This document shows positions 13,873-20,625 of a stretch of 42,541 nucleotides of DNA, in pieces. Source of the DNA: an uncultured Oscillospiraceae bacterium. GTDB taxonomy: Bacteria > Bacillota > Clostridia > Oscillospirales > Oscillospiraceae. The stretch is from the NCBI GenBank assembly GCA_934574095.1, contig CAKTMW010000013.1, positions 1-42,541 of the forward strand. Direction: 5' to 3'. The first letter of the stretch is position 1. The number at the start of each line of letters is the position of its first letter. The notes under the pieces are model-generated. The model ran no database searches. It was not told where the DNA came from and worked only from the letters and a program-made list of their open reading frames with translations. Made by a program: the position numbers and the translations under genes.

Positions 13873-16320
13873 ATGACAGAACTAGAACAAATGTTCATTT
13901 TGGCGCGGCGGCAGGCCATCGCCGTGGACTATGCTCATCTGAACGATATGCAGCAGCAGGGCGTAATGGCCACCGAGGGGCCGCTTTTGCTGCTGGCCGG
14001 CGCGGGCAGCGGCAAGACAACGGTGCTGATCCACCGGGTGGCCAATCTGCTGCGCTATGGCCGGGGCAGCGACAGCGATGAGATACCCATCCCCATTTCG
14101 GAGGATGAGGCGGCATTTCTGGAGGAGTACGCCGCCGCCCCCACGCCGGAGCAGCGGCCGCTGGTGCAGTATCTGTGCGCGGTGGAGCCTGCCCGCCCCT
14201 GGGAGGTGCTGGCCATTACATTTACCAACAAGGCGGCCAATGAGCTGAAGGAGCGTCTGGAACGTATGCTGGGAGAGGAGGCACGTGACGTGTGGGCGTC
14301 CACCTTCCACTCCGCCTGCGTCCGCATTCTGCGGCGGGATATCGAGCAGATCGGCTACTCCCGCGACTTCACCATTTACGACACCGACGACAGCAAGCGG
14401 GTCATCAAGGACTGCCTGAAGGAGCTGGACCTGGATGAAAAGACCTTCCCCGTCCGGGAGATACTCTCGGTCATTTCCCGCGCAAAGGACGAGATGATGC
14501 TGCCGGAGGACTTCCGCGCCTATTGGGAGAAGAACAACGATTGGCGGAAGACCCGCATCGCGAGGGTGTATTCCCTCTACGCAAAGAAATTGCGGGATGC
14601 CAACGCCCTGGATTTTGACGACATCATTCTGCTGACGGTGCAGCTCTTGCAGAGCCGTCCGGACGTGCGGGAGTACTATCAGCGGAAGTTCCGCTATGTG
14701 CTGGTGGACGAGTATCAGGACACCAACCACCTGCAATACCTGCTGACCAGCCTGCTGGCGGGGGGGTATCAGAATATCTGCGTGGTAGGCGACGACGACC
14801 AGAGCATCTACCGTTTCCGGGGCGCCAATATCGAGAATATCCTCAGCTTTGAAAAGCAGTACCGGGGCGCGCGGGTGATCCGGCTGGAGCAGAACTACCG
14901 TTCTACCCAGAACATTCTGGACGCCGCCAACGCCGTCATCCGCCACAACATGGGCCGTAAGGGCAAGACGCTGTGGACCCGCAACGGGGCGGGGGAGAAG
15001 GTCCTCATCAAGACCACCTTCAACGAGGGGGACGAGGCCAACTTCGTGGTGGGTCAGGTGATGATGAATTATAACCGGGGTCTCAACTGGAGGGATCACG
15101 CGGTACTCTACCGCATGAACGCCCAGTCCAACGCGCTGGAATATGCCTTCAAGCGCAGCGGCGTGCCCTATAAGATCATCGGCGGCATGAAGTTCTTCGA
15201 CCGGGCGGAGATCAAGGATATGCTGGCCTATCTGTGCGTCATCAACAATCCCACCGACGATCTGCGCCTGCGGCGCATCGTCAACGTGCCCTCCCGCAAG
15301 ATCGGCGCGGCCACCGTGGACAAGGCCCAGATTCTGGCAACGGCACAGGGCGTGCCCCTGTATGAGATATTCCGCCGCGCCTCCGGCTATCCGGAATTGA
15401 AGTCGGCGGCGTCAAAGCTGGAGAGCTTTACCGCCATGATGGAGGAGATGCGGAGCAAGGCGGGGGAGCTGCCCCTGCCGGAGTTCTATGAATTCGTCTG
15501 TAACCGCAGCGGCTACACCGCTATGCTGACGGAGAAAAACGACATGGAGAGCCGGGGACGGCTGGAGAACGTGCAGGAATTGACCTCCAGCATCCACGCC
15601 TTTCTGGACAACCAGCCGGACGACCCCAGCCTGGCGGGCTTCCTGGACGAGGTGGCTCTGTACACTGACCTGGACAGCACCGAGGAGAGCGACAACTGCG
15701 TGGTGATGATGACCATGCACAGCGCCAAGGGTCTGGAATTCCCGGAGGTGTTCGTGGTGGGCATGGAGGACGGCCTGTTCCCAGGCAACCGCGCCATGGG
15801 CGACGAGGAGGAGATGGAGGAGGAGCGGCGGCTGTGCTATGTAGCCATGACCCGCGCCCGCGAGCATCTCACCATGACCCACGCCAAGCAGCGTATGCTG
15901 TTCGGCCGCACCACGCCTGCCATGCCCTCCCGCTTCCTGGAGGAGATACCGGAGGAGAACAGCCAGTGGATCGGCAAGCCGGAGCCCCGGCAGGAGCGTC
16001 ACTGGAGCGACGATTATAATGACGACACCTCCTACGGAGGTTTTGGCGGCGGCTATACCGGCCGCAGCACCGTGGGCTATGCCGAGCGTCCCGCACCGAA
16101 GAAGCCCGCTTATGTGGCGGCCGCGTCGGTGAAGAAGGAGGGCGCGCCGCTGCTGGACATCAAGGGGGGCGAGAGCGTGAAGCACACCGCTTTCGGTCAC
16201 GGTCTGGTGCTGTCGGTGCGGGCCATGGGCGGCGATGCGCTGATCGAGGTGGCCTTCGACACGGTGGGCACCAAAAAGCTGATGCTGAAGGCCGCCATGC
16301 GGCATTTGACGAAGGAATAA
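13873..16320 (+). CDS. pcrA: UvrD/PcrA-type ATP-dependent DNA helicase
   Basis: Superfamily 1A 3'-5' helicase (815 aa) used in nucleotide excision repair and replication restart. Walker A is GAGSGKT (residues 43-49), motif Ia AITFTNKAANELKER, Walker B VLVDEYQDTNHLQY, motif III VVGDDDQSIYRFRGA, motif IV/V TMHSAKGLEFPEVFVVGMEDGLFP, motif VI RRLCYVAMTRARE. The ~55-residue stretch between motifs I and Ia (about residues 60-115) is an acidic insertion longer than in Bacillus PcrA. The C-terminus ends in the PcrA-type Tudor-like segment (VKHTAFGHGLVLSV). Divergent from the SOS-type operon, which fits a DNA-repair neighbourhood. Confidence 0.95.
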   Translation: MTELEQMFILARRQAIAVDYAHLNDMQQQGVMATEGPLLLLAGAGSGKTTVLIHRVANLLRYGRGSDSDEIPIPISEDEAAFLEEYAAAPTPEQRPLVQYLCAVEPARPWEVLAITFTNKAANELKERLERMLGEEARDVWASTFHSACVRILRRDIEQIGYSRDFTIYDTDDSKRVIKDCLKELDLDEKTFPVREILSVISRAKDEMMLPEDFRAYWEKNNDWRKTRIARVYSLYAKKLRDANALDFDDIILLTVQLLQSRPDVREYYQRKFRYVLVDEYQDTNHLQYLLTSLLAGGYQNICVVGDDDQSIYRFRGANIENILSFEKQYRGARVIRLEQNYRSTQNILDAANAVIRHNMGRKGKTLWTRNGAGEKVLIKTTFNEGDEANFVVGQVMMNYNRGLNWRDHAVLYRMNAQSNALEYAFKRSGVPYKIIGGMKFFDRAEIKDMLAYLCVINNPTDDLRLRRIVNVPSRKIGAATVDKAQILATAQGVPLYEIFRRASGYPELKSAASKLESFTAMMEEMRSKAGELPLPEFYEFVCNRSGYTAMLTEKNDMESRGRLENVQELTSSIHAFLDNQPDDPSLAGFLDEVALYTDLDSTEESDNCVVMMTMHSAKGLEFPEVFVVGMEDGLFPGNRAMGDEEEMEEERRLCYVAMTRAREHLTMTHAKQRMLFGRTTPAMPSRFLEEIPEENSQWIGKPEPRQERHWSDDYNDDTSYGGFGGGYTGRSTVGYAERPAPKKPAYVAAASVKKEGAPLLDIKGGESVKHTAFGHGLVLSVRAMGGDALIEVAFDTVGTKKLMLKAAMRHLTKE

Positions 16321-16330
16321 GCGTAACCTT

Positions 16331-16358
16331 GTAGGGGCCGATGCCTACATCGGCCCGC
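16331..16358. repeat. REP-like palindromic repeat, copy 1
   Basis: GGGCCGATG (16335-16343), CCTA, CATCGGCCC (16348-16356), preceded by GTAG. The same unit, with small changes, occurs twice at 30841-30918. It lies just after pcrA in a 200-nt gap and looks like an interspersed extragenic palindrome family. Confidence 0.75.
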
Positions 16359-16403
16359 TGGCATACGCCGCAACGTCGCATGACCAAGACATAAGACCGT
16401 GTA

Positions 16404-16446
16404 AACTTCAGGTTGCGGAATATTTTTCTCTCCGCAACCTGAAGTT
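16404..16446. repeat. Perfect 16-bp inverted repeat after pcrA
   Basis: Arms 16404-16419 (AACTTCAGGTTGCGGA) and 16431-16446 are exact complements around an 11-nt loop ATATTTTTCTC. There is no T-run after the right arm, so it is not a typical terminator on the plus strand; it may still end pcrA transcription, stabilise mRNA, or be a mobile-element remnant. Confidence 0.7.
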
Positions 16447-16448
16447 GA

Positions 16449-16477
16449 TGGACATTTCGGCGGCGATGGGATAGAAT
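16449..16477 (+). promoter_or_regulatory. Possible sigma-A promoter for the DUF2500 gene
   Basis: -35 TGGACA (16449-16454), 17-nt spacer, -10 TAGAAT (16472-16477), 45 nt before the start codon. Moderate match; it begins immediately after the 16-bp inverted repeat. Confidence 0.45.
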
Positions 16478-16521
16478 AGAGAAAAGAGAAAGTGCATTTG
16501 ACCGGCGAAAGGAGCTGCGAG

Positions 16522-16971
16522 ATGGGATTTGGAATGGGATTCGATATGTTCAATATCATGTTTTTTCTGATATTCGGCATCGTGATCGTGATGTTTATCG
16601 TCACGGCGGTGAAGGGCATCAGCACATGGAACAAGAACAACAACTCGCCCCGCCTGACGGTGGAGGCCACGGTGGTGTCCAAGCGGCAGAATGTTGACGT
16701 GCACCACCACAATACCGGGGACAACAACGCCATGCATACCACCACCTCCACTACCTATTATGTGACCTTTCAGGTGGCTAGCGGCGACCGGATGGAGCTG
16801 CACGTCGATGGCCGGGAGTACGGCCAGCTGGCGGAGGGTGACTTCGGCGAGCTGACGTTTCAGGGCACCCGCTATCTGGGCTTTGAGCGCCGGGGCAGCA
16901 AGGCGGCCTACTATGACCGGCCGGAGGATGGCGAAGAGCGCCAGCGGGCCTCCTGGGACCCGGAGCGGTAA
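16522..16971 (+). CDS. DUF2500-type membrane-anchored protein
   Basis: A 149-aa protein with one N-terminal transmembrane segment (residues ~9-30, FNIMFFLIFGIVIVMFIVTAV) and a soluble beta-rich domain (SPRLTVEATVVSKRQNV ... TTTSTTYYVTFQVASGDRMELHV ... GELTFQGTRYLGFER), the pattern of the DUF2500 family. Function is unknown. ATG 16522 has AAGGAG (16508-16513) 8 nt upstream, better than the ATG at 16492. A histidine-rich stretch (DVHHHNTGDNN) lies mid-protein. It stands alone between a promoter and a terminator. Confidence 0.8.
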   Translation: MGFGMGFDMFNIMFFLIFGIVIVMFIVTAVKGISTWNKNNNSPRLTVEATVVSKRQNVDVHHHNTGDNNAMHTTTSTTYYVTFQVASGDRMELHVDGREYGQLAEGDFGELTFQGTRYLGFERRGSKAAYYDRPEDGEERQRASWDPER

Positions 16972-16988
16972 AATACAACAAAAAAGCA

Positions 16989-17024
16989 GAGGGCTGCTCC
17001 CGCAGGAGCAGCCCTCCGTCTTTT
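16989..17024. terminator. Bidirectional intrinsic terminator
   Basis: Perfect 12-bp stem GAGGGCTGCTCC / GGAGCAGCCCTC with loop CGCA, flanked by A5 upstream and CGTCTTTT downstream. It serves the DUF2500 gene on the plus strand and the ABC transporter operon on the minus strand. Confidence 0.88.
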
Positions 17025-17049
17025 GAGAAAGGTGAAAAATAGCGTATTG

Positions 17050-17844
17050 TCAGGATAGCAGGGCCCGGTCGCTGGCGAATTCATCGCCGCTGGCCTTGGC
17101 GAACTGAGCCAGCAGGTCGGTGACGGTGAGACGTTTCTTCTCCTCGCCGGAGATATCCAAGATCACCCTGCCTTCGTGGAGCATGACCAGGCGGCTGCCG
17201 TATTGGATAGCGTCCCGCATATTGTGGGTGATCATCAGCGTGGTCAGCCTTTCCTTGGTGACGATGCGGTCCGTCAGGTCCATGACCTTGGCGGCGGTTT
17301 TGGGGTCCAGAGCGGCGGTGTGTTCGTCCAACAGCAGCAGTTTGGGACTTTTCAGCGTGGCCATCAGCAGCGTCAGCGCCTGACGCTGGCCGCCGGACAG
17401 GGCGCTGACCTCGGAGGAGAGGCGCTTCTCCAGCCCCAGTCCCAGGTCGCTGAGCATGGTGCGGTAGGTCTCCCGCTCCTCTTTGGAGATGCCCCAGCGG
17501 AGGCCGCGCTTCTGTCCGCGCCGCGCCGCCAGCGCCAGATTCTCCTCAATGTGCATGGAGGGCGCTGTGCCCATCATGGGGTCCTGGAACACGCGGCCAA
17601 TGAAGGCGGCCCGCTTGTACTCCGGCAGGTCGGTCACGTCCATGCCGTCCAGATACACCTCCCCGGAGTCCAGGCGCAGCGTACCGGCGGTGGCGTTGAG
17701 CATGGTGGATTTTCCCGCGCCGTTGCCGCCGATGACGGTGACGAACTCGCCGCTTTGCAGCGTCAGGCTCAGACCGTTCAGGGCGGTCTTGGCGTTGACG
17801 GTGCCGGGATTGAAAGTCTTGTGCAGGTCTTTCAGTTCAAGCAT
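17050..17844 (-). CDS. ABC transporter ATP-binding protein (TrpXYZ-type)
   Basis: A 264-aa ATPase subunit. Walker A is GGNGAGKST (residues ~39-47), the ABC signature LSGGQRQALTLLMA, Walker B KLLLLDEHTAALDP (with the histidine variant typical of this transporter group) and H-loop MITHNMRDA. It is the last of three genes encoding binding protein, permease and ATPase, the set known in other Bacillota as an aromatic amino acid (tryptophan/tyrosine) importer. The start codon overlaps the out-of-frame end of the permease gene. Confidence 0.9.
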   Translation of the reverse strand: MLELKDLHKTFNPGTVNAKTALNGLSLTLQSGEFVTVIGGNGAGKSTMLNATAGTLRLDSGEVYLDGMDVTDLPEYKRAAFIGRVFQDPMMGTAPSMHIEENLALAARRGQKRGLRWGISKEERETYRTMLSDLGLGLEKRLSSEVSALSGGQRQALTLLMATLKSPKLLLLDEHTAALDPKTAAKVMDLTDRIVTKERLTTLMITHNMRDAIQYGSRLVMLHEGRVILDISGEEKKRLTVTDLLAQFAKASGDEFASDRALLS

Positions 17845-17946
17845 GTTGCTCCACTCCTTCCTTGGCGGTGTGCTGGGTCTTGGGCTTGCGGCGGGTCTTC
17901 TTCAGATTCAGATAGGACAGCGTCAGGAAGATCGCCACGATCAGCG
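17837..17946 (-). pseudogene. Out-of-frame 3' end of the permease gene
   Basis: After the TGA at 17941-17943, the next frame continues with a plausible permease C-terminus, LIVAIFLTLSYLNLKKTR and a basic tail, ending at TGA 17837-17839 over the ATPase start codon (the usual coupled arrangement). One extra C in the C-run at plus 17946-17948 restores a single 297-aa frame. So a 1-bp deletion, or a sequencing error, has split the gene. Confidence 0.8.
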
Positions 17947-18729
17947 GGTGATGAGCTTCAGGTCGTTGGTGTTCAGGCCGATCTGAAGCACGACCTGAAG
18001 AACGATGTAATAGACAATAGCGCCCACGGAGACGGCCAGCATCTTGGCGCCGATGTTGTGGAATACCTTGCCGAACATGACCTCGCCGATGATGACGGCG
18101 GCCAGGCCGATGACGATGGCGCCGCGGCCCATGTTGATGTCGCTGGAACCCTGATACTGGGCCAGCAGCGCACCGGACAGAGCCACCAGACCGTTAGAGA
18201 GCATCAGGCCCAGCACGATATTGGCGTTGGTGTTGATACCCTGCGCACGGGCCATATGGGGATTTGCGCCGGTAGCCCGGACGGAGTTTCCCTTTTCCGT
18301 GCCGAAGAACCAGTACAGCGCGGCCACAATCACGGCGGTCAGCACCACCAGCAGCGGCAGCGGGTTATCCAGCGACAGCTCACGGACGTACCGCTGGCTC
18401 AGCAGCAGGTGGTACTTATCCACGCTGACGGCCTGATTGGCCTTGCCGCCCATGATCCGCAGATTGATGGAGTACAGCGCCAGCTGCGTCAGAATACCGG
18501 CCAGCATGCCGGATACCAGCGCGCACAGCATCGCCAGCCACGGGTTCACGCCCGCCCGAATCAGCATCACGCACACAGCGCCGCCGGTGGCCAGGGAGCC
18601 GTCCACCGTCAGGTCGGCCACGTCCAGAATACGGAAGGTGATGTAGACGCCGATGGCCATAATGCCCCAGGCCAGACCCTGAGCGACCGCGCCGGGCAGC
18701 GCGTTCATCAGCGAGGAAAGGAAACTCAT
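17941..18729 (-). CDS. ABC transporter permease (TrpXYZ-type), frameshifted at the 3' end
   Basis: A 262-aa integral membrane permease with about eight hydrophobic segments and the family pattern AVAQGLAWGIMAIGVYITFRILDVADLTVDGSLATGG at the start and TGANPHMARAQGINTNANIVLGLMLSNGLVALSGALLAQYQGSSDINMGRGAIVIGLAAVIIGE in the middle. It ends abruptly at NDLKLITR; a single-base change restores ~35 more residues including the last membrane segment. AAAGGAG (18738-18744) lies 8 nt before ATG 18729. If the shift is real the transporter may be inactive or weakened. Confidence 0.88.
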   Translation of the reverse strand: MSFLSSLMNALPGAVAQGLAWGIMAIGVYITFRILDVADLTVDGSLATGGAVCVMLIRAGVNPWLAMLCALVSGMLAGILTQLALYSINLRIMGGKANQAVSVDKYHLLLSQRYVRELSLDNPLPLLVVLTAVIVAALYWFFGTEKGNSVRATGANPHMARAQGINTNANIVLGLMLSNGLVALSGALLAQYQGSSDINMGRGAIVIGLAAVIIGEVMFGKVFHNIGAKMLAVSVGAIVYYIVLQVVLQIGLNTNDLKLITR

Positions 18730-18757
18730 AGGTCATGCTCCTTTGTTGTCAGAGTGG

Positions 18758-18787
18758 GGGAGGACGCGGCGCGGGCCGCATCCTCCC
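18758..18787 (-). promoter_or_regulatory. GC-rich intergenic hairpin between binding protein and permease
   Basis: Arms 18758-18770 (GGGAGGACGCGGC) and 18775-18787 pair over 13 positions with one mismatch and a GCGG loop. There is no T-run. Hairpins here commonly stabilise the binding-protein mRNA so that it is made in excess over the membrane subunits; that role is inferred. Confidence 0.55.
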
Positions 18788-18802
18788 GTGGGAAGGCGGA
18801 GA

Positions 18803-19807
18803 TCAGTCCTCGATGGCGGTGTAGCCGTCCAGCGGAGTGATGCCCAGCGCTTCACAGATGGTGGGATTGTACTTGGGGGTCGCGGTGGTGTATTCGATGG
18901 GCATGGCGGAGATATCCGCCTCGCCGGTCAGAATCTTGGCAGCCATCTGACCGGTGGTCTTGCCCAGATCGTAGTAGCTGATGGACAGGGTAGCCACGCC
19001 GCAGCCGGAGCAGAGACCCTCCTCACCGCAGATGGCGGGTACGCCGGCGGGGATCAGCACATTGGCGATAGCCTCGGTGTTGGCGGCGGCGGTATTATCG
19101 GTGGGGATGTAGATCACGTCGGCATAATCACAGGCGGCCTGAGCGACGGAAGCCACGTCGTTGGTGTCGGTGAAGGCGTATTCCTCGGTCTCGATACCGG
19201 CGTCAGCCAGATACTTGGCGACCTCCTCGATCTGATAGCGGGAGTTGGGCTCGGCGGAGCAGAACAGCAAAGCAACCTTCTTGGTCTCGGGGAACCACTC
19301 GGTGATCATGGCAGCCTGCTTTTCCAGATCGGCCAGGTCGGAGGTGCCGGAGATATTGCCGCCCACAGTGCCGGTGAAGTCATCCATGTCCAGCGCAACG
19401 CCGTAAGCGGTGACGGAGGTGCCCAGGATGGGAATGTCGCTGGTGGCGGAGGCCGCGGCGGTCAGTGCGGGAGTGGCGTTGGCCATGATCAGGTCTACAC
19501 CGTCGGACACGAAGCCGTTGACGATGGTGGAGCAGTTGACGGAATCGCCGGAGGCGTTCTTCTCCACGATCTTCACCTGACCGGGCAGCGCCTCGTTCAG
19601 CGCGTCGATAAAGCCCTGGGTGGCGGCGTCCAGCGCGTCGTGCTGGACCAGCTGGCAGATGCCGACGGAATAGGTGGCATCGTCGCTGCCGGTGCTGTCT
19701 CCGACGGGCTCCTGGGTGTCGCCGCCCTGGCTGCCGCAGCCGGTCAGACACAGGCTCAGCGCCAGTGCAAGGGCGAGGATGAGGGATGTGATACGTTTGG
19801 CTTTCAT
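18803..19807 (-). CDS. ABC transporter substrate-binding lipoprotein (PF04392-type)
   Basis: A 334-aa extracellular solute-binding protein with a lipoprotein signal peptide: basic MKAKR, hydrophobic core, lipobox LTGC with lipidated Cys24. The mature protein has the two-lobed pattern of the ABC_sub_bind family (YSVGICQLVQHDALDAATQG, then GVDLIMANATPALTAAAS and IPILGTSVTAYG). This family includes the tryptophan/tyrosine-binding TrpX. Its leader contains a Tyr/Phe-rich peptide, which points to tyrosine or phenylalanine (or a shared aromatic) as ligand. AGGAGG precedes the ATG. Confidence 0.9.
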   Translation of the reverse strand: MKAKRITSLILALALALSLCLTGCGSQGGDTQEPVGDSTGSDDATYSVGICQLVQHDALDAATQGFIDALNEALPGQVKIVEKNASGDSVNCSTIVNGFVSDGVDLIMANATPALTAAASATSDIPILGTSVTAYGVALDMDDFTGTVGGNISGTSDLADLEKQAAMITEWFPETKKVALLFCSAEPNSRYQIEEVAKYLADAGIETEEYAFTDTNDVASVAQAACDYADVIYIPTDNTAAANTEAIANVLIPAGVPAICGEEGLCSGCGVATLSISYYDLGKTTGQMAAKILTGEADISAMPIEYTTATPKYNPTICEALGITPLDGYTAIED

Positions 19808-19841
19808 GGTATGATCCTCCTGAAAAAATGTGTTTTTGGTT

Positions 19842-19912
19842 AAAAAAAGACCCGCTGCAGGGACTTGTGGTCCATACAGCGGGTTTGATTTAACGCAATG
19901 GTCCTGAGCGGA
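19842..19912 (-). terminator. Attenuator: terminator and competing antiterminator in the transporter leader
   Basis: On the minus strand ACCCGCTG (19877-19884) pairs with CAGCGGGT (19850-19857), extended by GGAC/GTCC, followed by C and T7 (19842-19848): a strong intrinsic terminator before the binding-protein gene. An alternative pairing joins CCGCTCAGGAC (19901-19911), just after the leader peptide stop, to GTCCCTGCAGCGG (19852-19864) with two single-base bulges, which would destroy the terminator. A third, local hairpin CTGAGCG/CGCTCAG includes the leader's stop codon. These exclude one another, as expected for an attenuator. Confidence 0.75.
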
Positions 19913-19915
19913 CGC

Positions 19916-20035
19916 TCAGAGCGTTGGGCAAACAGAATTCCGGTTACGGGCATCACAAATCGCTATTACTTTTTCGGTAAAAAAGTAATAGGTAAAAAAT
20001 CGATATGCAACGGCGTAACGAATGTTCTGTACCAT
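19916..20035 (-). CDS. Tyr/Phe-rich leader peptide of the ABC transporter operon
   Basis: A 39-aa frame, ATG at 20033-20035 and TGA at 19916-19918, with AAGGAG (20045-20050) 9 nt upstream. Residues 7-19 hold eight aromatic residues: Tyr7, Tyr11, Phe13, Phe14, Tyr16, Tyr17, Phe18, Phe19 (core YRFFTYYFFT), and no tryptophan. The aromatic codons overlap one arm of a 12-bp hairpin (19963-19974 with 19980-19991). It lies between a promoter and an intrinsic terminator. A ribosome slowed by low charged tRNA-Tyr or tRNA-Phe should change the leader fold. Mechanism inferred by analogy to amino-acid attenuation leaders such as pheL. Confidence 0.75.
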   Translation of the reverse strand: MVQNIRYAVAYRFFTYYFFTEKVIAICDARNRNSVCPTL

Positions 20036-20065
20036 TTGCTCCGGCTCCTTTCAAAGAATGGTGAT

Positions 20066-20094
20066 ACTATAACACGGGCCCTGCGGAAGGCCAA
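20066..20094 (-). promoter_or_regulatory. Sigma-A promoter for the leader peptide and ABC transporter
   Basis: Minus-strand -35 TTGGCC (20089-20094), 17-nt spacer, -10 TATAGT (20066-20071). Expected start of transcription is about 20059, leaving a leader of about 250 nt before the binding-protein gene. The stretch 20095-20196 upstream shows nothing I can assign. Confidence 0.6.
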
Positions 20095-20196
20095 CAGCAC
20101 TTCTGCCCGAAAAATGCGGGGGTCGGACCGGATGAATTGCAGCATGTTTTACAAAAATTGACAATTGCGGGGCCTGGAAACAAAACGGGCCACGAA

Positions 20197-20226
20197 AAAA
20201 GCTCTGTGGTTTCCCACAGAGCTTTT
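20197..20226 (-). terminator. Intrinsic terminator after rpmB
   Basis: Perfect 13-bp stem AAAAGCTCTGTGG / CCACAGAGCTTTT with loop TTTC, extended by A/T runs; on the minus strand it is followed by a U-rich run. It ends rpmB 14 nt after its stop codon. Confidence 0.88.
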
Positions 20227-20240
20227 GCTCATGTCATATG

Positions 20241-20429
20241 TTAGATCGCGCGGGTAACTTTACCGGAACGCAGGCACCGGGTACAAACATACACATGGCG
20301 AGGCGTACCATTGATCAAAGCCTTCACGCGCTTGACGTTGGGCTTCCAAGGACGATTGGAACGACGATGAGAGTGGGAAACCTTGATACCGAAGGTCACG
20401 CCCTTATCGCAGAACTCGCACTTAGCCAT
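20241..20429 (-). CDS. rpmB: 50S ribosomal protein L28
   Basis: A 62-aa ribosomal protein starting MAKCEFCDKGVTFG, with the conserved GIKVSHSHRRSNRPWKPNVK and a C-terminal CTRCLRSGKV. The two CxxC pairs mark the zinc-binding (C+) form of L28. ATG 20429 is chosen because AAGGAGGTG (20436-20444) lies 8 nt before the start; a further in-frame ATG at 20438 would be inside that site. A single-gene unit with promoter and terminator. Confidence 0.96.
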   Translation of the reverse strand: MAKCEFCDKGVTFGIKVSHSHRRSNRPWKPNVKRVKALINGTPRHVYVCTRCLRSGKVTRAI

Positions 20430-20486
20430 CCGTTGCACCTCCTTGCTGTCGTGACATAGTGCTTGCTGTCATCGCAAGCAGTAGTT

Positions 20487-20515
20487 ATCATACCAGAAGT
20501 TCCAGCAAAATGCAA
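20487..20515 (-). promoter_or_regulatory. Extended -10 promoter for rpmB
   Basis: Minus-strand -35 TTGCAT (20510-20515), 17-nt spacer, -10 TATGAT (20487-20492) with the extended TGG just upstream. A small hairpin GCTTGC / GCAAGC (20461-20479) lies in the 5' leader. Confidence 0.7.
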
Positions 20516-20558
20516 GCATTATTTGACAAAAATCTGAAAAAATTTTCAAGGGGGAAAG

Positions 20559-20587
20559 TTGCGAAACGGAGGCGGATACGGTATAAT
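20559..20587 (+). promoter_or_regulatory. Sigma-A promoter for the hprK operon
   Basis: -35 TTGCGA (20559-20564), 17-nt spacer, -10 TATAAT (20582-20587), about 32 nt before hprK. It appears to be the only clear promoter for the run of closely packed genes up to 30822. Confidence 0.65.
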
Positions 20588-20625
20588 ATAAACTGTATCG
20601 TTATCTGGAAAATGAGGAGACGCAA

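Noticed and set aside
16404..16446. Calling the 16-bp inverted repeat a standard terminator
   Set aside because: No T-run follows on the plus strand; kept as a repeat of unknown role.
17176..18840. 554-aa plus-strand frame opposite the ABC ATPase and permease
   Set aside because: Antisense shadow of two well-supported transporter genes.
19898..20161. 87-aa plus-strand frame in the transporter leader region
   Set aside because: Antisense to the Tyr/Phe leader peptide and its promoter; no ribosome site or homology.
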